Below, piece by piece: positions 1 to 9,211 of a stretch of 64,000 bases of DNA. The first letter of the stretch is position 1. Every line of letters begins with the position of its first letter. This DNA comes from Rhodococcus sp. KRD197 (GTDB taxonomy: Bacteria; Actinomycetota; Actinomycetes; Mycobacteriales; Mycobacteriaceae), in the NCBI RefSeq assembly GCF_017168235.1, contig NZ_JABFAO010000015.1:1-64000 (forward strand). Direction: 5' to 3'. The position numbers and the translations under genes are program-made. The notes beneath the pieces are model-generated. The model saw only the letters and a program-made list of their open reading frames with translations, was not told the DNA's origin and ran no database searches.

Positions 1-378
1 AGTCGTCGTCACCGCCTTGTGCACGAACGAACCCTTCGGTCCCATCCGCGGCGGAAAAGGCCTCGCCGCCGTCACAGCGGGAGTGGGCCTAGGAGCTAGG
101 GCAGTCACTGATCCTCCTGAAGATGCGTTCCACCGCGACATAGAGACGGAACGGCTGGTGTCGTGCGCTGACACGAATCCTAGACGGTGTCGCTCCCGTC
201 CGCCGAACCGGTCCTACCGTGTGTCGTATTGCCTCGTCGGCGCTGCACAGGGCACGTGCCCACCTGGTGGCGCACCGGAATCGGCGCTCACGCACTCGTC
301 CGAGGCGAGTGGGCGCACACCGCCGAGTCGAGCGATAGGGTGTGACGGCATTCCCACTCTTCGATAGGAACGTACGAG
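1..378. other. left-edge stretch with no supported gene
   Basis: No convincing gene was found before the binding lipoprotein. A + strand frame is open from the window edge to 367, but it has no recognisable domain, an arginine-rich composition in its second half and no ribosome-binding site. A minus-strand ATG at 45 could begin a gene leaving the window, but only 15 codons are visible. Promoter elements for the lipoprotein gene probably lie near 355-378. Confidence 0.4.
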
Positions 379-1443
379 TTGCCCACACAATTCTCGGTGC
401 GAGCCCGTGCCATCGCGCTCGCGGCCGGTGCGGCCCTGGCTCTGGCGGGCTGCTCGTCCGCAGCGGAGTCCAGCGACAACGCGTCGGACATTGTTCGGAG
501 CACCACCAACGTGGCCGGTGCCGGCGTTGTCGGGAACGACAGAGACACCGTCGGGCTGTGTCCCACCCCGGCGCCCGTGGATCCGGTAGGCATCGAAGGC
601 GCGGTCCGTCCCGTCGGACACAGCGAAGGCATCAGCGAAGTCCCAGCCGACCCCGTCCGCATCGTCTCGCTCGATCCCGCATCGCTCGATGCGACGTGCG
701 CCGTCGGCGTGTGGGAGCGAGTAGTCGGGGCATCGACCCTCGATCCCGAGTTCCGTGGGGACGGCGACCAGGAGCTGTACCTGGGCCCGGGGATCGCCGC
801 GATTCCCAGCGTCGGACCGGTCGGCGCGCCCGACATCGATGCCATCGCAGGTCTGACCCCCGACCTCATCATCGGTAGCGATGCACTGGGCACGGAAACG
901 TACGACGCCCTGAGCGCGATCGCACCGACGGTCTTCACCTCCTCCGAGGGTGGATGGAAGGACACGTTCCTGCAGTCCGCCGCCGCTCTCGGCCGCGGAC
1001 AGACCGCCTTCGACGAACTCGCACGCTTCAGTGCCGACGCGCGAGAGGTCGGCGTCGAGCTGAACGCGAGCCAGACGCAGGCTTCGGTGGTCCGATTTCT
1101 GGCCGATTCGGCGGTCACCGACGGTGCCGACTCGTTCGCGAGCCAGGTACTCGACGAGGTCGGCGTGCGGCGACCGCCTGCCCAGCGCGAGGAATCGGTG
1201 ACGGTGACACCAGAGGACCTCTCGGTCGCCGAGGGCGACATCGTCTACGTCCGATTCGCCGGGGACGATGGTGAGAGTTTCGGCACCTCGTTCATGGAGT
1301 CCGACGCCTGGGCCGATCTCGGCTCGGCAGAGGACGGGCGAATCTTTGCGGTGAACGACACGGTGTGGTCCGGTAGCGGCGTCATCGCTGCTCGCACGAT
1401 CCTGACGGACGTGACCGATTCGCTCAACGCATACGTGTCCTGA
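379..1443 (+). CDS. iron-siderophore-type ABC transporter substrate-binding lipoprotein
   Basis: Extracytoplasmic solute-binding protein of the FecB/BtuF fold (Peripla_BP_2), expected to catch a ferric siderophore or similar metal chelate and pass it to an ABC permease. The N-terminus is a lipoprotein signal: hydrophobic run at residues 10-22, lipobox LAGC with the lipidated cysteine at residue 25, then a Ser-rich linker. The body (about residues 95-350) has the two-lobe pattern of the family, including an ADPVRIVSLDP entry and a TPDLIIGS stretch. The start is TTG at 379; an in-frame GTG at 397 would still keep the signal. The stop overlaps the next start by one base (TGATG), so the Nudix gene is probably cotranscribed. 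No permease or ATPase is visible, and the substrate is inferred only from family. Confidence 0.8.
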   Translation: MPTQFSVRARAIALAAGAALALAGCSSAAESSDNASDIVRSTTNVAGAGVVGNDRDTVGLCPTPAPVDPVGIEGAVRPVGHSEGISEVPADPVRIVSLDPASLDATCAVGVWERVVGASTLDPEFRGDGDQELYLGPGIAAIPSVGPVGAPDIDAIAGLTPDLIIGSDALGTETYDALSAIAPTVFTSSEGGWKDTFLQSAAALGRGQTAFDELARFSADAREVGVELNASQTQASVVRFLADSAVTDGADSFASQVLDEVGVRRPPAQREESVTVTPEDLSVAEGDIVYVRFAGDDGESFGTSFMESDAWADLGSAEDGRIFAVNDTVWSGSGVIAARTILTDVTDSLNAYVS

Positions 1444-1913
1444 TGCCCATCCCAGAGTTCGTGTTGCAGTTGCGCAGCCACGTCGGCACGGCGCCACTGT
1501 GGCTGTCGGGAGTCAGTGCAGTCATCGTCGACGACGACCGTGTGCTGCTCACCCGGCGCCGTGACAACGGATTGTGGGCCGTGGTGTCCGGCATCCTGGA
1601 ACCCGGCGAGGAACCAGGTCCAGCTGCGCTACGGGAGATCAGCGAGGAGACGGGCATCGAGGCCGAACTCGTCCGACTCAGCAGCGTGGACGTCACCGAG
1701 CGGATCACCTACCCGAACGGGGACGTGGCCCAGTACCTCGACATCACATTTCTGGCCCGACACATCTCCGGTGTTGCCCGGGTCGCGGACGACGAGAACC
1801 TGGCAGTCGACTGGTTCGACGTCACTTCGCTCCCCCGCGATCTCGCCGACACATCTCGACTGCGGATCGACAAGGCCCTCAACGGGTCTCACGAGGCCTG
1901 GTTCCGGCGCTGA
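1443..1913 (+). CDS. Nudix hydrolase
   Basis: Hydrolase of nucleoside diphosphates linked to another group. A full Nudix box runs from residue 50 to 72 (G, five residues, E, seven residues, REISEETGI), giving the Mg-binding REXXEE core. At 156 aa it is the usual size of a one-domain Nudix protein of the MutT/ADP-ribose-pyrophosphatase type; the preceding segment with TRRRDNGLWAVVSG is typical of that group. It overlaps the binding-lipoprotein stop by one base, indicating translational coupling, although no functional link is evident. The exact substrate cannot be read from sequence. Confidence 0.85.
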   Translation: MPIPEFVLQLRSHVGTAPLWLSGVSAVIVDDDRVLLTRRRDNGLWAVVSGILEPGEEPGPAALREISEETGIEAELVRLSSVDVTERITYPNGDVAQYLDITFLARHISGVARVADDENLAVDWFDVTSLPRDLADTSRLRIDKALNGSHEAWFRR

Positions 1914-1935
1914 GGCGCGCCCGAGTGCTCCCGAG

Positions 1936-2016
1936 GTGACCGAATGTCACCCTCGCACACTCTGAGTGACCGAATGTCACCCTCGCACACTCTGAGTGAC
2001 CGAATGTCACCCTCGC
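1936..2016. repeat. 30-bp tandem repeat, 2.7 copies, with internal inverted repeat
   Basis: Two full 30-bp units start at 1936 and 1966 and a 21-bp partial unit starts at 1996; the copies are identical where they overlap. Each begins with GTGAC-CGAAT-GTCAC, an inverted repeat with a 5-base spacer. The array sits between the Nudix stop and the SPFH promoter. The 13-mer TGACCGAATGTCA recurs exactly over the nadE start at 10007. There are no variable spacers, so it is not CRISPR. Confidence 0.9.
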
Positions 2017-2057
2017 TGCGGAAGCGGCGCACTTCGCCTTCCCCGGCACCGTTAAAT

Positions 2058-2077
2058 GTGATATCACTTTAGTATCA
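2058..2077. promoter_or_regulatory. probable operator before the SPFH/RHH genes
   Basis: A perfect 10-bp palindrome GTGATATCAC (2058-2067) is followed after TTTAG by a second half-site TATCA (2073-2077), in an A/T-rich stretch 20-40 bases before the SPFH start. Spaced short half-sites of this kind fit ribbon-helix-helix repressors, and the second gene of the operon encodes one, so autoregulation is the simplest inference. Confidence 0.5.
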
Positions 2078-2097
2078 AAAACCACATGGAGGTCGAC

Positions 2098-3021
2098 ATG
2101 CCCGAATCTGCACCCGTTTCCGTTTCGGAAAAACCGACGGGCACACCCACACTCACAATTGCCGAACGACCCGGCTGGGATCTCCCGGGATGGTCGATGC
2201 TGGGCATCGGGCTCGTCCTGCTCCTGGGCGGTGGCGGCGCATTCGCCCTCGGCCTGGTGAACGACACCATCGCGTTGACAGTGTCCGGAGTGGTGCTGTT
2301 CCTCTTGTCGTTTCCGCTTCTCGCTGGCCTCACGCTCGTTCAACCCAATCAGGCTCGCGTGCTGCAACTTCTCGGCAGCTCCTACAGCGGAACCCTGCGG
2401 ACGCCGGGGCTGCGCTGGACCAATCCGCTGACGCTGCGCCGCGCGATTTCCACTCGCATCCGTAACCACGAAACCGGTCAGTCCAAAGTCAACGATGCCG
2501 ACGGCAATCCCATCGAGATCTCCGCGATCATCGTCTGGCAGGTGGCCGATACCGCGCTCGCCTCGTTCCAGGTGGACGACTACGAGGAGTTCGTCGCCGT
2601 CCAGTCGGAGTCTGCGGTCCGGCACATCGCCGGCAGCTACCCATACGATGCTGCAGATCGGATGTCGTTGCGGGAGAACGCCGACGAGATCACCAGAGCG
2701 ATGAGCGAGGAGGTGCACGCCCGCGTACGTTCGGCAGGCGTCGAGGTTATCGAAACGCGCATCAACCGCCTCGCCTACTCCCCCGAGATCGCCCAAGCCA
2801 TGCTCCGGCGTCAGCAGGCCGGCGCGGTGATCGCAGCTCGAGAGCAAATAGTCGAAGGGGCCGTCGGAATGGTCGAGATGGCCCTGTCGAAGCTGGAGGA
2901 AAACCACGTCGTCGAACTCGACGAGGAGCGCAAAGCCACGATGGTATCCAACCTGCTCGTCGTGCTGTGCAGCGACAATGACACCCAACCCGTGATCAAC
3001 ACTGGCTCGCTGTACCAGTGA
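2098..3021 (+). CDS. SPFH (stomatin/prohibitin) domain membrane protein
   Basis: Membrane-anchored SPFH/band-7 protein, a family that forms large oligomers at the inner membrane and organises microdomains or proteases. After a short cytoplasmic tail there are two hydrophobic segments (about residues 27-45 and 53-75), then the SPFH domain, recognised by [22 protein letters not shown] and the [17 protein letters not shown] region, and an Ala/Glu-rich helical C-terminus near 230-270. The start at 2098 is preferred over ATG 2086 because GGAGG at 2088-2092 lies five bases before it. The next gene, a ribbon-helix-helix protein, begins three bases after the stop. Function in bacteria with this pair is not established. 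Confidence 0.85.
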   Translation: MPESAPVSVSEKPTGTPTLTIAERPGWDLPGWSMLGIGLVLLLGGGGAFALGLVNDTIALTVSGVVLFLLSFPLLAGLTLVQPNQARVLQLLGSSYSGTLRTPGLRWTNPLTLRRAISTRIRNHETGQSKVNDADGNPIEISAIIVWQVADTALASFQVDDYEEFVAVQSESAVRHIAGSYPYDAADRMSLRENADEITRAMSEEVHARVRSAGVEVIETRINRLAYSPEIAQAMLRRQQAGAVIAAREQIVEGAVGMVEMALSKLEENHVVELDEERKATMVSNLLVVLCSDNDTQPVINTGSLYQ

Positions 3022-3024
3022 CCG

Positions 3025-3237
3025 ATGGCCATCGAAGGTAGGAAGCCAGAACGCAAGAAGCTGCTGCTTCGGCTGGACCCAGCGGTGCACGACGCACTTG
3101 CCCGCTGGGCGGCCGACGACCTACGCAGCACCAACGCCCAGATCGAGTTCCTGCTGCGACGAGCGCTCGTGGACAACGGGCGGATGCCGAAGGGCGCCGG
3201 CGAGATCCGTAAACAGGGACGACCCCCTGGCAACTGA
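3025..3237 (+). CDS. Arc-type ribbon-helix-helix DNA-binding protein
   Basis: Small 70-aa protein whose residues 9-50 form the Arc/MetJ pattern: a basic beta strand (KKLLLRLDP), then two helices with the conserved turn near [15 protein letters not shown]. The C-terminal 20 residues are basic and likely disordered. It follows the SPFH gene by three bases and so belongs to the same transcript. Relatives are often annotated as antitoxin-like, but no toxin gene is adjacent; the partner is the SPFH protein. It probably represses its own operon through the palindrome at 2058. Confidence 0.8.
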   Translation: MAIEGRKPERKKLLLRLDPAVHDALARWAADDLRSTNAQIEFLLRRALVDNGRMPKGAGEIRKQGRPPGN

Positions 3238-3257
3238 CGACGTCGTCGGGGGGTCGT
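3219..3257. terminator. hairpin between convergent genes
   Basis: ACGACCCCC (3219-3227) pairs with GGGGGTCGT (3249-3257); the loop holds a second palindrome GACGACGTCGTC. It lies between the convergent RHH and nrdF genes and has no T-run, so its role as a terminator is tentative. Confidence 0.4.
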
Positions 3258-3263
3258 ATCAGG

Positions 3264-4316
<1,053 letters not shown>

Positions 4317-4359
4317 TCAAGTATGTCCTCGGGTCCCGACACCCTTCGTTGCGGACGCT

Positions 4360-6522
4360 CTACAGCATGCAGGACACGCAGCCCTCGACCTCGGTGCCTT
4401 CCAAAGCCATCTGACGAAGACGGATGTAGTACAGCGTCTTGATGCCCTTTCGCCACGCATAGATCTGCGCCTTGTTGATATCGCGCGTGGTCGCGGTGTC
4501 CTTGAAGAACAGCGTCAGCGACAGCCCCTGATCGACGTGCTGCGTCGCGGCCGCGTAGGTGTCGATGATCTTCTCGTACCCGATCTCGTACGCATCCTGG
4601 TAGAAATCAAGGTTGTCATTGTCCAGGTAAGGCGCCGGGTAATAGACGCGCCCGATCTTGCCTTCCTTGCGGATCTCGATCTTCGACGCGACCGGGTGGA
4701 TCGACGAGGTCGAGTTGTTGATGTACGAGATCGAACCGGTCGGCGGCACAGCCTGCAGGTTCTGGTTGTAGATGCCGTATTGCTGCACCGACTCCTTCAA
4801 GACGACCCAGTCGGCCTGCGTCGGAATGTGCACATCGGCTTCGGAGAACAACGAGGCGACACGAGGGGTGCTCGGCTCCCACACCTGGTCGGTGTACTTG
4901 TCGAAGAACTCACCCGAGGCGTACTTGGACTCCGGGAAGCCCTTGAACCAGGTCCCCCGGTCCTTCGCCAACTGATTGGACGCCTGAAGCGCATGGAACA
5001 GCACGGTGTAGAAGTAGATGTTGGTGAAGTCGATGCCCTCGACGCTGCCGTAGTGGATGCGTTCGCGCGCGAGGTAACCGTGCAGGTTCATCTGGCCGAG
5101 ACCGATAGCGTGAGAGTCGTTGTTGCCCTGCTCGATCGACGGCACCGAATAGATATGCGTTTGGTCCGACACCGCCGTCAACCCGCGGATGGCGACAGCG
5201 ATGGTCTTGCCGAAATCAGGTGAGTCCATGGTCTTCGCGATGTTCAGCGAACCGAGATTGCAGGAGATGTCCTTGCCCACGTGGCTGTAGGACAGGTCGT
5301 CGTTGAACGTCGACGGCGTCGAGACCTGCAGAATCTCCGAGCACAGGTTCGAGTGGGTGATCTTGCCTTTCACCGGGTTTGCGCGGTTCACGGTGTCCTC
5401 GAACATGATGTACGGGTAGCCGGACTCGAACTGCAATTCCGCCAGAGTCTGAAAGAACTCACGCGCCTTGATCTTCGTCTTGCGGATTCTCTTGTCGTCG
5501 ACCATCTCGTAGTACTTCTCGGAGACATCGATGTCGGCGAACGGAACTCCGTAGATGCGCTCGACGTCGTACGGCGAGAACAGGTACATATCTTCGTTCT
5601 TCTTGGCCAGTTCGAACGTGATGTCCGGGATGACGATCCCGAGTGAGAGAGTCTTGATACGGATCTTCTCGTCCGCATTCTCGCGCTTGGTGTCGAGGAA
5701 GCGGTAGACATCGGGGTGGTGCGCGTGCAGGTACACCGCGCCGGCGCCCTGACGCGCACCGAGCTGATTGGCGTACGAGAAGGAATCCTCGAGCAACTTC
5801 ATGATGGGAATGACACCCGAGGACTGGTTCTCGATGCGCTTGATCGGCGCTCCGTGCTCACGAATGTTGCTCAGCAACAACGCCACACCGCCGCCGCGCT
5901 TGGACAGCTGCAAGGCGGAGTTGATGGACCGTCCGATGGACTCCATGTTGTCCTCGATGCGCAGCAGGAAGCAGGAGACGGGCTCTCCTCGCTGCTTCTT
6001 GCCGGAATTGAGGAATGTCGGTGTCGCCGGCTGGAACCGTCCGGCGATGATCTCGTCGACAAGATCCGTGGCGAGCGCCTCGTCGCCGGCCGCCAGCGTC
6101 AGCGCGACCATGCACACACGATCCTCGAATCGCTCGAGGTACCGCTTGCCGTCGAACGTCTTCAGCGTGTACGAGGTGTAGTACTTGAACGCACCCAGGA
6201 ACGTCGGAAAACGAAACTTCTTGGAGTAGGCGTGGTTGATGAGAAATTTGACGAACTCGCGAGTGTACTGGTCCAGAACCTCGGGCTCGTAGTAGTTCTC
6301 CTCGACGAGGTAGTCCAACTTCTCGTCCAGATCATGAAAGAACACCGTGTTTTGGTTGACGTGCTGCAGGAAGTACTGGTTGGCCGCTTCGCGATCCTTG
6401 TCGAACTGAATCTCGCCGTTGGGTCCGTACAGGTTCAGCATCGCGTTCAACGCGTGATAGTCGAGGTCACCGTCGGATCGAACAGCGTTGACGGGTGCTA
6501 CCTCGGTAATTGTCGGTGCCAC
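4360..6522 (-). CDS. nrdE: class Ib ribonucleotide reductase large subunit
   Basis: Catalytic alpha subunit of class Ib ribonucleotide reductase (720 aa, usual length). Landmarks include the [10 protein letters not shown] motif and the cysteine in [13 protein letters not shown], the NLCSEI and [10 protein letters not shown] active-site loops, and the C-terminal redox pair in EGCVSCML that is re-reduced by NrdH. The short N-terminus without an ATP cone is typical of NrdE, so allosteric activity control is probably absent. It lies between nrdI (34-base gap) and nrdF. NrdH, NrdI and NrdF in the same cluster form the full system. Confidence 0.97.
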   Translation of the reverse strand: MAPTITEVAPVNAVRSDGDLDYHALNAMLNLYGPNGEIQFDKDREAANQYFLQHVNQNTVFFHDLDEKLDYLVEENYYEPEVLDQYTREFVKFLINHAYSKKFRFPTFLGAFKYYTSYTLKTFDGKRYLERFEDRVCMVALTLAAGDEALATDLVDEIIAGRFQPATPTFLNSGKKQRGEPVSCFLLRIEDNMESIGRSINSALQLSKRGGGVALLLSNIREHGAPIKRIENQSSGVIPIMKLLEDSFSYANQLGARQGAGAVYLHAHHPDVYRFLDTKRENADEKIRIKTLSLGIVIPDITFELAKKNEDMYLFSPYDVERIYGVPFADIDVSEKYYEMVDDKRIRKTKIKAREFFQTLAELQFESGYPYIMFEDTVNRANPVKGKITHSNLCSEILQVSTPSTFNDDLSYSHVGKDISCNLGSLNIAKTMDSPDFGKTIAVAIRGLTAVSDQTHIYSVPSIEQGNNDSHAIGLGQMNLHGYLARERIHYGSVEGIDFTNIYFYTVLFHALQASNQLAKDRGTWFKGFPESKYASGEFFDKYTDQVWEPSTPRVASLFSEADVHIPTQADWVVLKESVQQYGIYNQNLQAVPPTGSISYINNSTSSIHPVASKIEIRKEGKIGRVYYPAPYLDNDNLDFYQDAYEIGYEKIIDTYAAATQHVDQGLSLTLFFKDTATTRDINKAQIYAWRKGIKTLYYIRLRQMALEGTEVEGCVSCML

Positions 6523-6556
6523 GGCGATCGCTCCAGTTTCTGTACGCGTTGTGTAA

Positions 6557-7021
6557 CTAATGTGTGTGCGCCGCCCGACGCGACTCCCGCTCCCAGAACT
6601 CCTCGAGGCCGTCTCGGACTCGTTCGACGTCCTCGGGAGTGCCCATCAATTCGAATCGATAGAGGTACGGAACTGCACACTTCTGTGAAATGACATCGCC
6701 CGCGAAGCAGAACGAGTCACCGAAGTTGGTGTTGCCAGCGGCAATGACTGCTCTGATCAGGGACCGGTTGTTCTTCTGGTTGAGAAACTTGACCACTTGC
6801 TTCGGGACGTAGTTGGTATCACGCCCGGAGTACGTAGTGCCGCCGCCGTAAGTGGGAACAATCAGCACGAACGGCTGATCGACCAGGAACGTTTCGGGAT
6901 CGTGCAGCGGAATCCGACTTGCTGGAATCCCGAGTTTGACTACGAATCTATGAGTGTTCTCGGACGCACTGGAGAAGTAGACCAATCGATGCGTCAACTG
7001 CGGAACGGGCGCGGAAGTCAC
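6557..7021 (-). CDS. nrdI: flavodoxin-like NrdI
   Basis: FMN protein that delivers superoxide or peroxide to NrdF to build the Mn(III)2-tyrosyl radical. The N-terminus [14 protein letters not shown] is the FMN phosphate loop, and the central PTYGGG loop and [10 protein letters not shown] segment are NrdI signatures. Length 154 aa is standard. The start is GTG at 7021, 41 bases after the nrdH stop. It lies in the expected nrdH-nrdI-nrdE order. Confidence 0.95.
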   Translation of the reverse strand: MTSAPVPQLTHRLVYFSSASENTHRFVVKLGIPASRIPLHDPETFLVDQPFVLIVPTYGGGTTYSGRDTNYVPKQVVKFLNQKNNRSLIRAVIAAGNTNFGDSFCFAGDVISQKCAVPYLYRFELMGTPEDVERVRDGLEEFWERESRRAAHTH

Positions 7022-7062
7022 ACCTGCTCATCTCCGTCCAATGCACCGGCGGTGCCGTCTGT

Positions 7063-7296
7063 TCAAGCAACAGCAGCAGTGAGGGCCTTGATGCGATCGG
7101 GACGAAAACCCGACCAGTGATCTTCACCGGCGACGACGACCGGGGCCTGCAGGTAGCCGAGAGCCATGACAAAGTCACGCGCTTCCGGATCCTGCGAGAT
7201 GTCGATGATCTCGTAGTCGATGCCCTCTTTGTCGAGAGCACGGTAGGTGGCATTGCACTGGACGCAGGCGGGTTTGGTGTAAACGGTGACGCTCAT
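7063..7296 (-). CDS. nrdH: NrdH-redoxin
   Basis: Glutaredoxin-like, thioredoxin-reductase-dependent electron donor to NrdE. The 77-aa sequence has the active-site CVQC at residues 11-14, the cis-proline region QAPVVVAG and the NrdH-type WSGFRPD motif near the C-terminus. It is first in the nrdHIEF cluster; the ATG at 7296 is preceded by a purine-rich AGGGAGAAGGGAA run. The long upstream gap contains an NrdR-like box. Confidence 0.95.
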   Translation of the reverse strand: MSVTVYTKPACVQCNATYRALDKEGIDYEIIDISQDPEARDFVMALGYLQAPVVVAGEDHWSGFRPDRIKALTAAVA

Positions 7297-7511
7297 GTGG
7301 GGTTCCCTTCTCCCTGTACGACATCGAAATCTTCATCGCGATGCCGGTGTGCTCTGCCTGTGAAACGAGTTGCATGGTGATGTGAAGTTGTGACGTCGTA
7401 GAACGCGCGAGGGCCCTTGAATACTCACGTTCGGGCCGTTTCGAGCGGTTGATATCGCGGCTTCGAGCCGGATTTCCGGGCCCGTCGCGTTGTGTCTTCT
7501 CGACTGCTCAG

Positions 7512-7527
7512 ACACTACACCTTGTGT
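7512..7527. promoter_or_regulatory. NrdR-like box
   Basis: ACACTACACCTTGTGT; on the gene strand ACACAAGGTGTAGTGT. It fits the NrdR consensus flanks (ACA-C-A/T-A ... T-A/T-G-TGT). NrdR boxes normally occur in pairs about 31 bases apart; the only partner candidate (7541-7556) is 29 bases away and matches poorly. Confidence 0.5.
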
Positions 7528-7678
7528 CCGACATATGCCTACAACACGAGATGTTGCGAACAACATCCGTGGTATTCGCTGGTCAGCCTCTTGCCGACCG
7601 CGCGATTTGCGGCCGACACGGCGTGTCGCGCGTCACATCGACGCAATGTTCGGAAATCGAGGCAGAGAGCCCACGACA

Positions 7679-7719
7679 GCGCAGGGCCCCCACACCCAGT
7701 GGATGCGAGGGCCCTGCGC
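7679..7719 (-). terminator. terminator after the bL36 gene
   Basis: Perfect 11-bp stem GCGCAGGGCCC (7679-7689) with GGGCCCTGCGC (7709-7719) around a 19-base loop, just past the bL36 stop. There is no clear T-run. Confidence 0.5.
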
Positions 7720-7734
7720 TCGAAGAGACGATAC

Positions 7735-7857
7735 TCAACGCTGGCGCGCTTTGAACCGAGGCTCCTTCTTGTTGATGACGAACACCTTGCCGTGGCGGCG
7801 CACGACCTGCGCTCCAGGCTTGTTCTTCAGTGACTTCAGTGAGTTTCGTACTTTCAT
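7735..7857 (-). CDS. rpmJ: 50S ribosomal protein bL36, cysteine-free paralog
   Basis: A 40-residue ribosomal protein, [20 protein letters not shown] followed by a basic C-terminus ending KARQR. It matches bL36 throughout but has no cysteine, so it is the zinc-independent (C-) form that replaces the zinc-binding bL36 when zinc is scarce. The ATG at 7857 lies 16 bases downstream, in the direction of transcription, of a Zur-like palindrome at 7873-7889. It is monocistronic: a hairpin follows, and the upstream FMN reductase gene ends 42 bases before it. Bacteria with this form normally keep a zinc-type copy elsewhere. Confidence 0.93.
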   Translation of the reverse strand: MKVRNSLKSLKNKPGAQVVRRHGKVFVINKKEPRFKARQR

Positions 7858-7872
7858 GAAGCAGAAGCTTAC

Positions 7873-7889
7873 ATGAAAACGATTCCCAT
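7873..7889. promoter_or_regulatory. Zur-like box controlling bL36
   Basis: The imperfect 17-bp palindrome ATGAAAAC-G-ATTCCCAT resembles the actinobacterial Zur operator (TGAAAACGATTTTCA type). It lies between the FMN reductase stop and the bL36 start, where it would block the bL36 promoter while zinc is sufficient. Confidence 0.65.
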
Positions 7890-7899
7890 TATACAGAGG

Positions 7900-8466
7900 T
7901 CAGGCAGCAAGGAGCTCGTTCGACGCTCTGACGAGTTCCGCGACGACCTCGGAGATCTCGGCCGACACCGCGGCGTTCTCGCGCGGATGCGCAGCCCCGA
8001 ACTTGTCGCTGGTTCCGCCGATCGTCAGCTCGACATGCTCGAGCACCCTGCCACCGGCGATGCCGACGGCCTTGCGGGCGTGCTCGTGCGCCCACTTGGC
8101 GCCGTATCCGCTCGGCGATGCACTGATCACCGCGACCGGCTTGCCCTGCACCGCAGAGGCGCCGTAGGGGCGCGAGAGCCAATCGATCGCATTCTTGAGC
8201 ACCGCCGGGACGGTGCCGTTGTACTCGGGAGTGACGAGCAGCAGCGCAGTCGCCTCTTCTGCGGCAGCACGCAGATCCAGCGCTCCTGCGGGCACCTGTC
8301 CGTCGACATCGATATCCTCGTTGTAGAACGGAATCTCGGCGAGAGCGCCGTAGACCACTGCCGAGGAGCCCGTAGGGAACATCTCCACCGCGGTCTGTGC
8401 GATCTGCTTGTTGACGGAGTCTGCACGGAGACTTCCGACGAGGATCAATACGTGCGGTTCTGTCAT
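7900..8466 (-). CDS. NADPH-dependent FMN reductase family protein
   Basis: Flavodoxin-fold reductase (188 aa) that uses NAD(P)H to reduce FMN, quinones or similar acceptors. The phosphate-binding loop VGSLRADSVN is at residues 11-20 and the family motif TPEYNGTVPAVLKNAIDW is in the middle. The start ATG at 8466 is preceded by GAAGGAAG. It is divergent from a TetR gene, with a 104-base shared region containing a perfect palindrome, so that regulator is a good candidate to control it. From memory it corresponds to Rv3054c beside the nrd cluster. Confidence 0.85.
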   Translation of the reverse strand: MTEPHVLILVGSLRADSVNKQIAQTAVEMFPTGSSAVVYGALAEIPFYNEDIDVDGQVPAGALDLRAAAEEATALLLVTPEYNGTVPAVLKNAIDWLSRPYGASAVQGKPVAVISASPSGYGAKWAHEHARKAVGIAGGRVLEHVELTIGGTSDKFGAAHPRENAAVSAEISEVVAELVRASNELLAA

Positions 8467-8526
8467 TTCGATCTTCCTTCGAGTTCGGAGTGCGCCGGTG
8501 GTCTACTACTTTCATACCAGCCAACC

Positions 8527-8538
8527 GGACCGCGGTCC
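8527..8538. promoter_or_regulatory. palindrome in the divergent FMN reductase/TetR region
   Basis: GGACCGCGGTCC is a perfect 12-bp palindrome midway between two divergent starts. It lies 20 bases upstream of the likely -10 (TACAGT, 8558-8563) of the TetR gene and is a candidate operator for that regulator. Confidence 0.45.
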
Positions 8539-8570
8539 ACTTTGTTCCCCCAGCAGGTACAGTGACGGAT

Positions 8571-9164
8571 GTGACCGAGTTCATGCTCCCTATTGCAGGC
8601 GAGGAGACCGAGCGCTGCGATGCGGCGCGCAATCGCCGTCGCCTGCTCGATGCCGCAGCGGAGATGGTCGCGACGATCGGCGTAGACGCGGTCACCATGG
8701 ACGGCTTGGCAGCGAGGGCCGGGGTCGGCAAAGGCACCGTCTTCAGACGATTCGGCAGCCGGACGGGGTTGATGCAAGCACTTCTGGACCACACGGAGAA
8801 AGAACTGCAACACGCTTTCCTCTTCGGGCCTCCGCCGTTGGGCCCCGGCGCAGACCCGATCGACAGGCTCGTCGCGTTCGGCCGGGCTCGCCTCGACCTC
8901 GTCGAAGTGCAGGGTGAGGTCATGCGCGCAGCGGAGAATTCTCCCGAGTTCAGATACTCCGCTCCGGCTCACATGGTCAACTACACCCACGTGCTCACCC
9001 TGCTTCGGTCGGCGCACGTCGATGCAGACCTGGAGTTGTTGGCATACAACCTGCTCACCCCGCTCGAAGCGACGCTCGTCCTCCATCAGTTCCGCGACCT
9101 CGGAATGTCGATGGAGCGTCTGGCCGACGGCTGGGAAGACCTGGTGCGCAGGGCCACTCGGTGA
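8571..9164 (+). CDS. TetR/AcrR family transcriptional regulator
   Basis: 197-aa repressor with an N-terminal helix-turn-helix: RRRLLDAAAEMVATIGVDAV, then LAARAGVGKGTVFRRFGSRT, the classic TetR recognition helix. The C-terminal half is helical and ligand-binding, of unknown specificity. The start is GTG 8571, seven bases after a -10 box TACAGT, suggesting a leaderless mRNA; an upstream GTG at 8562 and a longer frame are less likely. It is divergent from the FMN reductase gene. Its stop codon lies inside a 17-bp tandem repeat. Confidence 0.85.
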   Translation: MTEFMLPIAGEETERCDAARNRRRLLDAAAEMVATIGVDAVTMDGLAARAGVGKGTVFRRFGSRTGLMQALLDHTEKELQHAFLFGPPPLGPGADPIDRLVAFGRARLDLVEVQGEVMRAAENSPEFRYSAPAHMVNYTHVLTLLRSAHVDADLELLAYNLLTPLEATLVLHQFRDLGMSMERLADGWEDLVRRATR

Positions 9165-9211
9165 CAAGCGCCACGCTGTGACAAGCGCTACGCTGTGACA
9201 AGCGCTACAGG
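9161..9211. repeat. 17-bp tandem repeat, 3 copies, starting at a stop codon
   Basis: Units begin at 9161, 9178 and 9195 with consensus GTGACAAGCGCTACGCT; the third diverges in its last three bases. The first unit contains the TGA stop of the TetR gene, and the array fills the gap to the convergent fructosamine kinase stop. Confidence 0.9.

Larger units (their letters stand above)
7297..7734. other. nrd control region (438 bp without a gene)
   Basis: Upstream region of nrdHIEF. It contains an NrdR-like box at 7512-7527, a second inverted repeat CAACA-CGAGA-TGTTG at 7542-7556, and near 7679-7719 the terminator of the bL36 gene. No open frame here has recognisable protein features. The distance from the box to the nrdH start (about 215 bases) suggests a long leader. 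Confidence 0.5.

Noticed and set aside
17..367. 116-codon frame at the left edge
   Set aside because: No domain, RBS or coding-like composition; probably chance in high-GC DNA.
1936..2016. Possible CRISPR array because of a 30-bp period
   Set aside because: The whole unit repeats with no variable spacers and no cas genes are near.
7490..7876. Overlapping + strand frames across the nrd upstream region
   Set aside because: They cross the terminator and run antisense to bL36, with no recognisable protein features.
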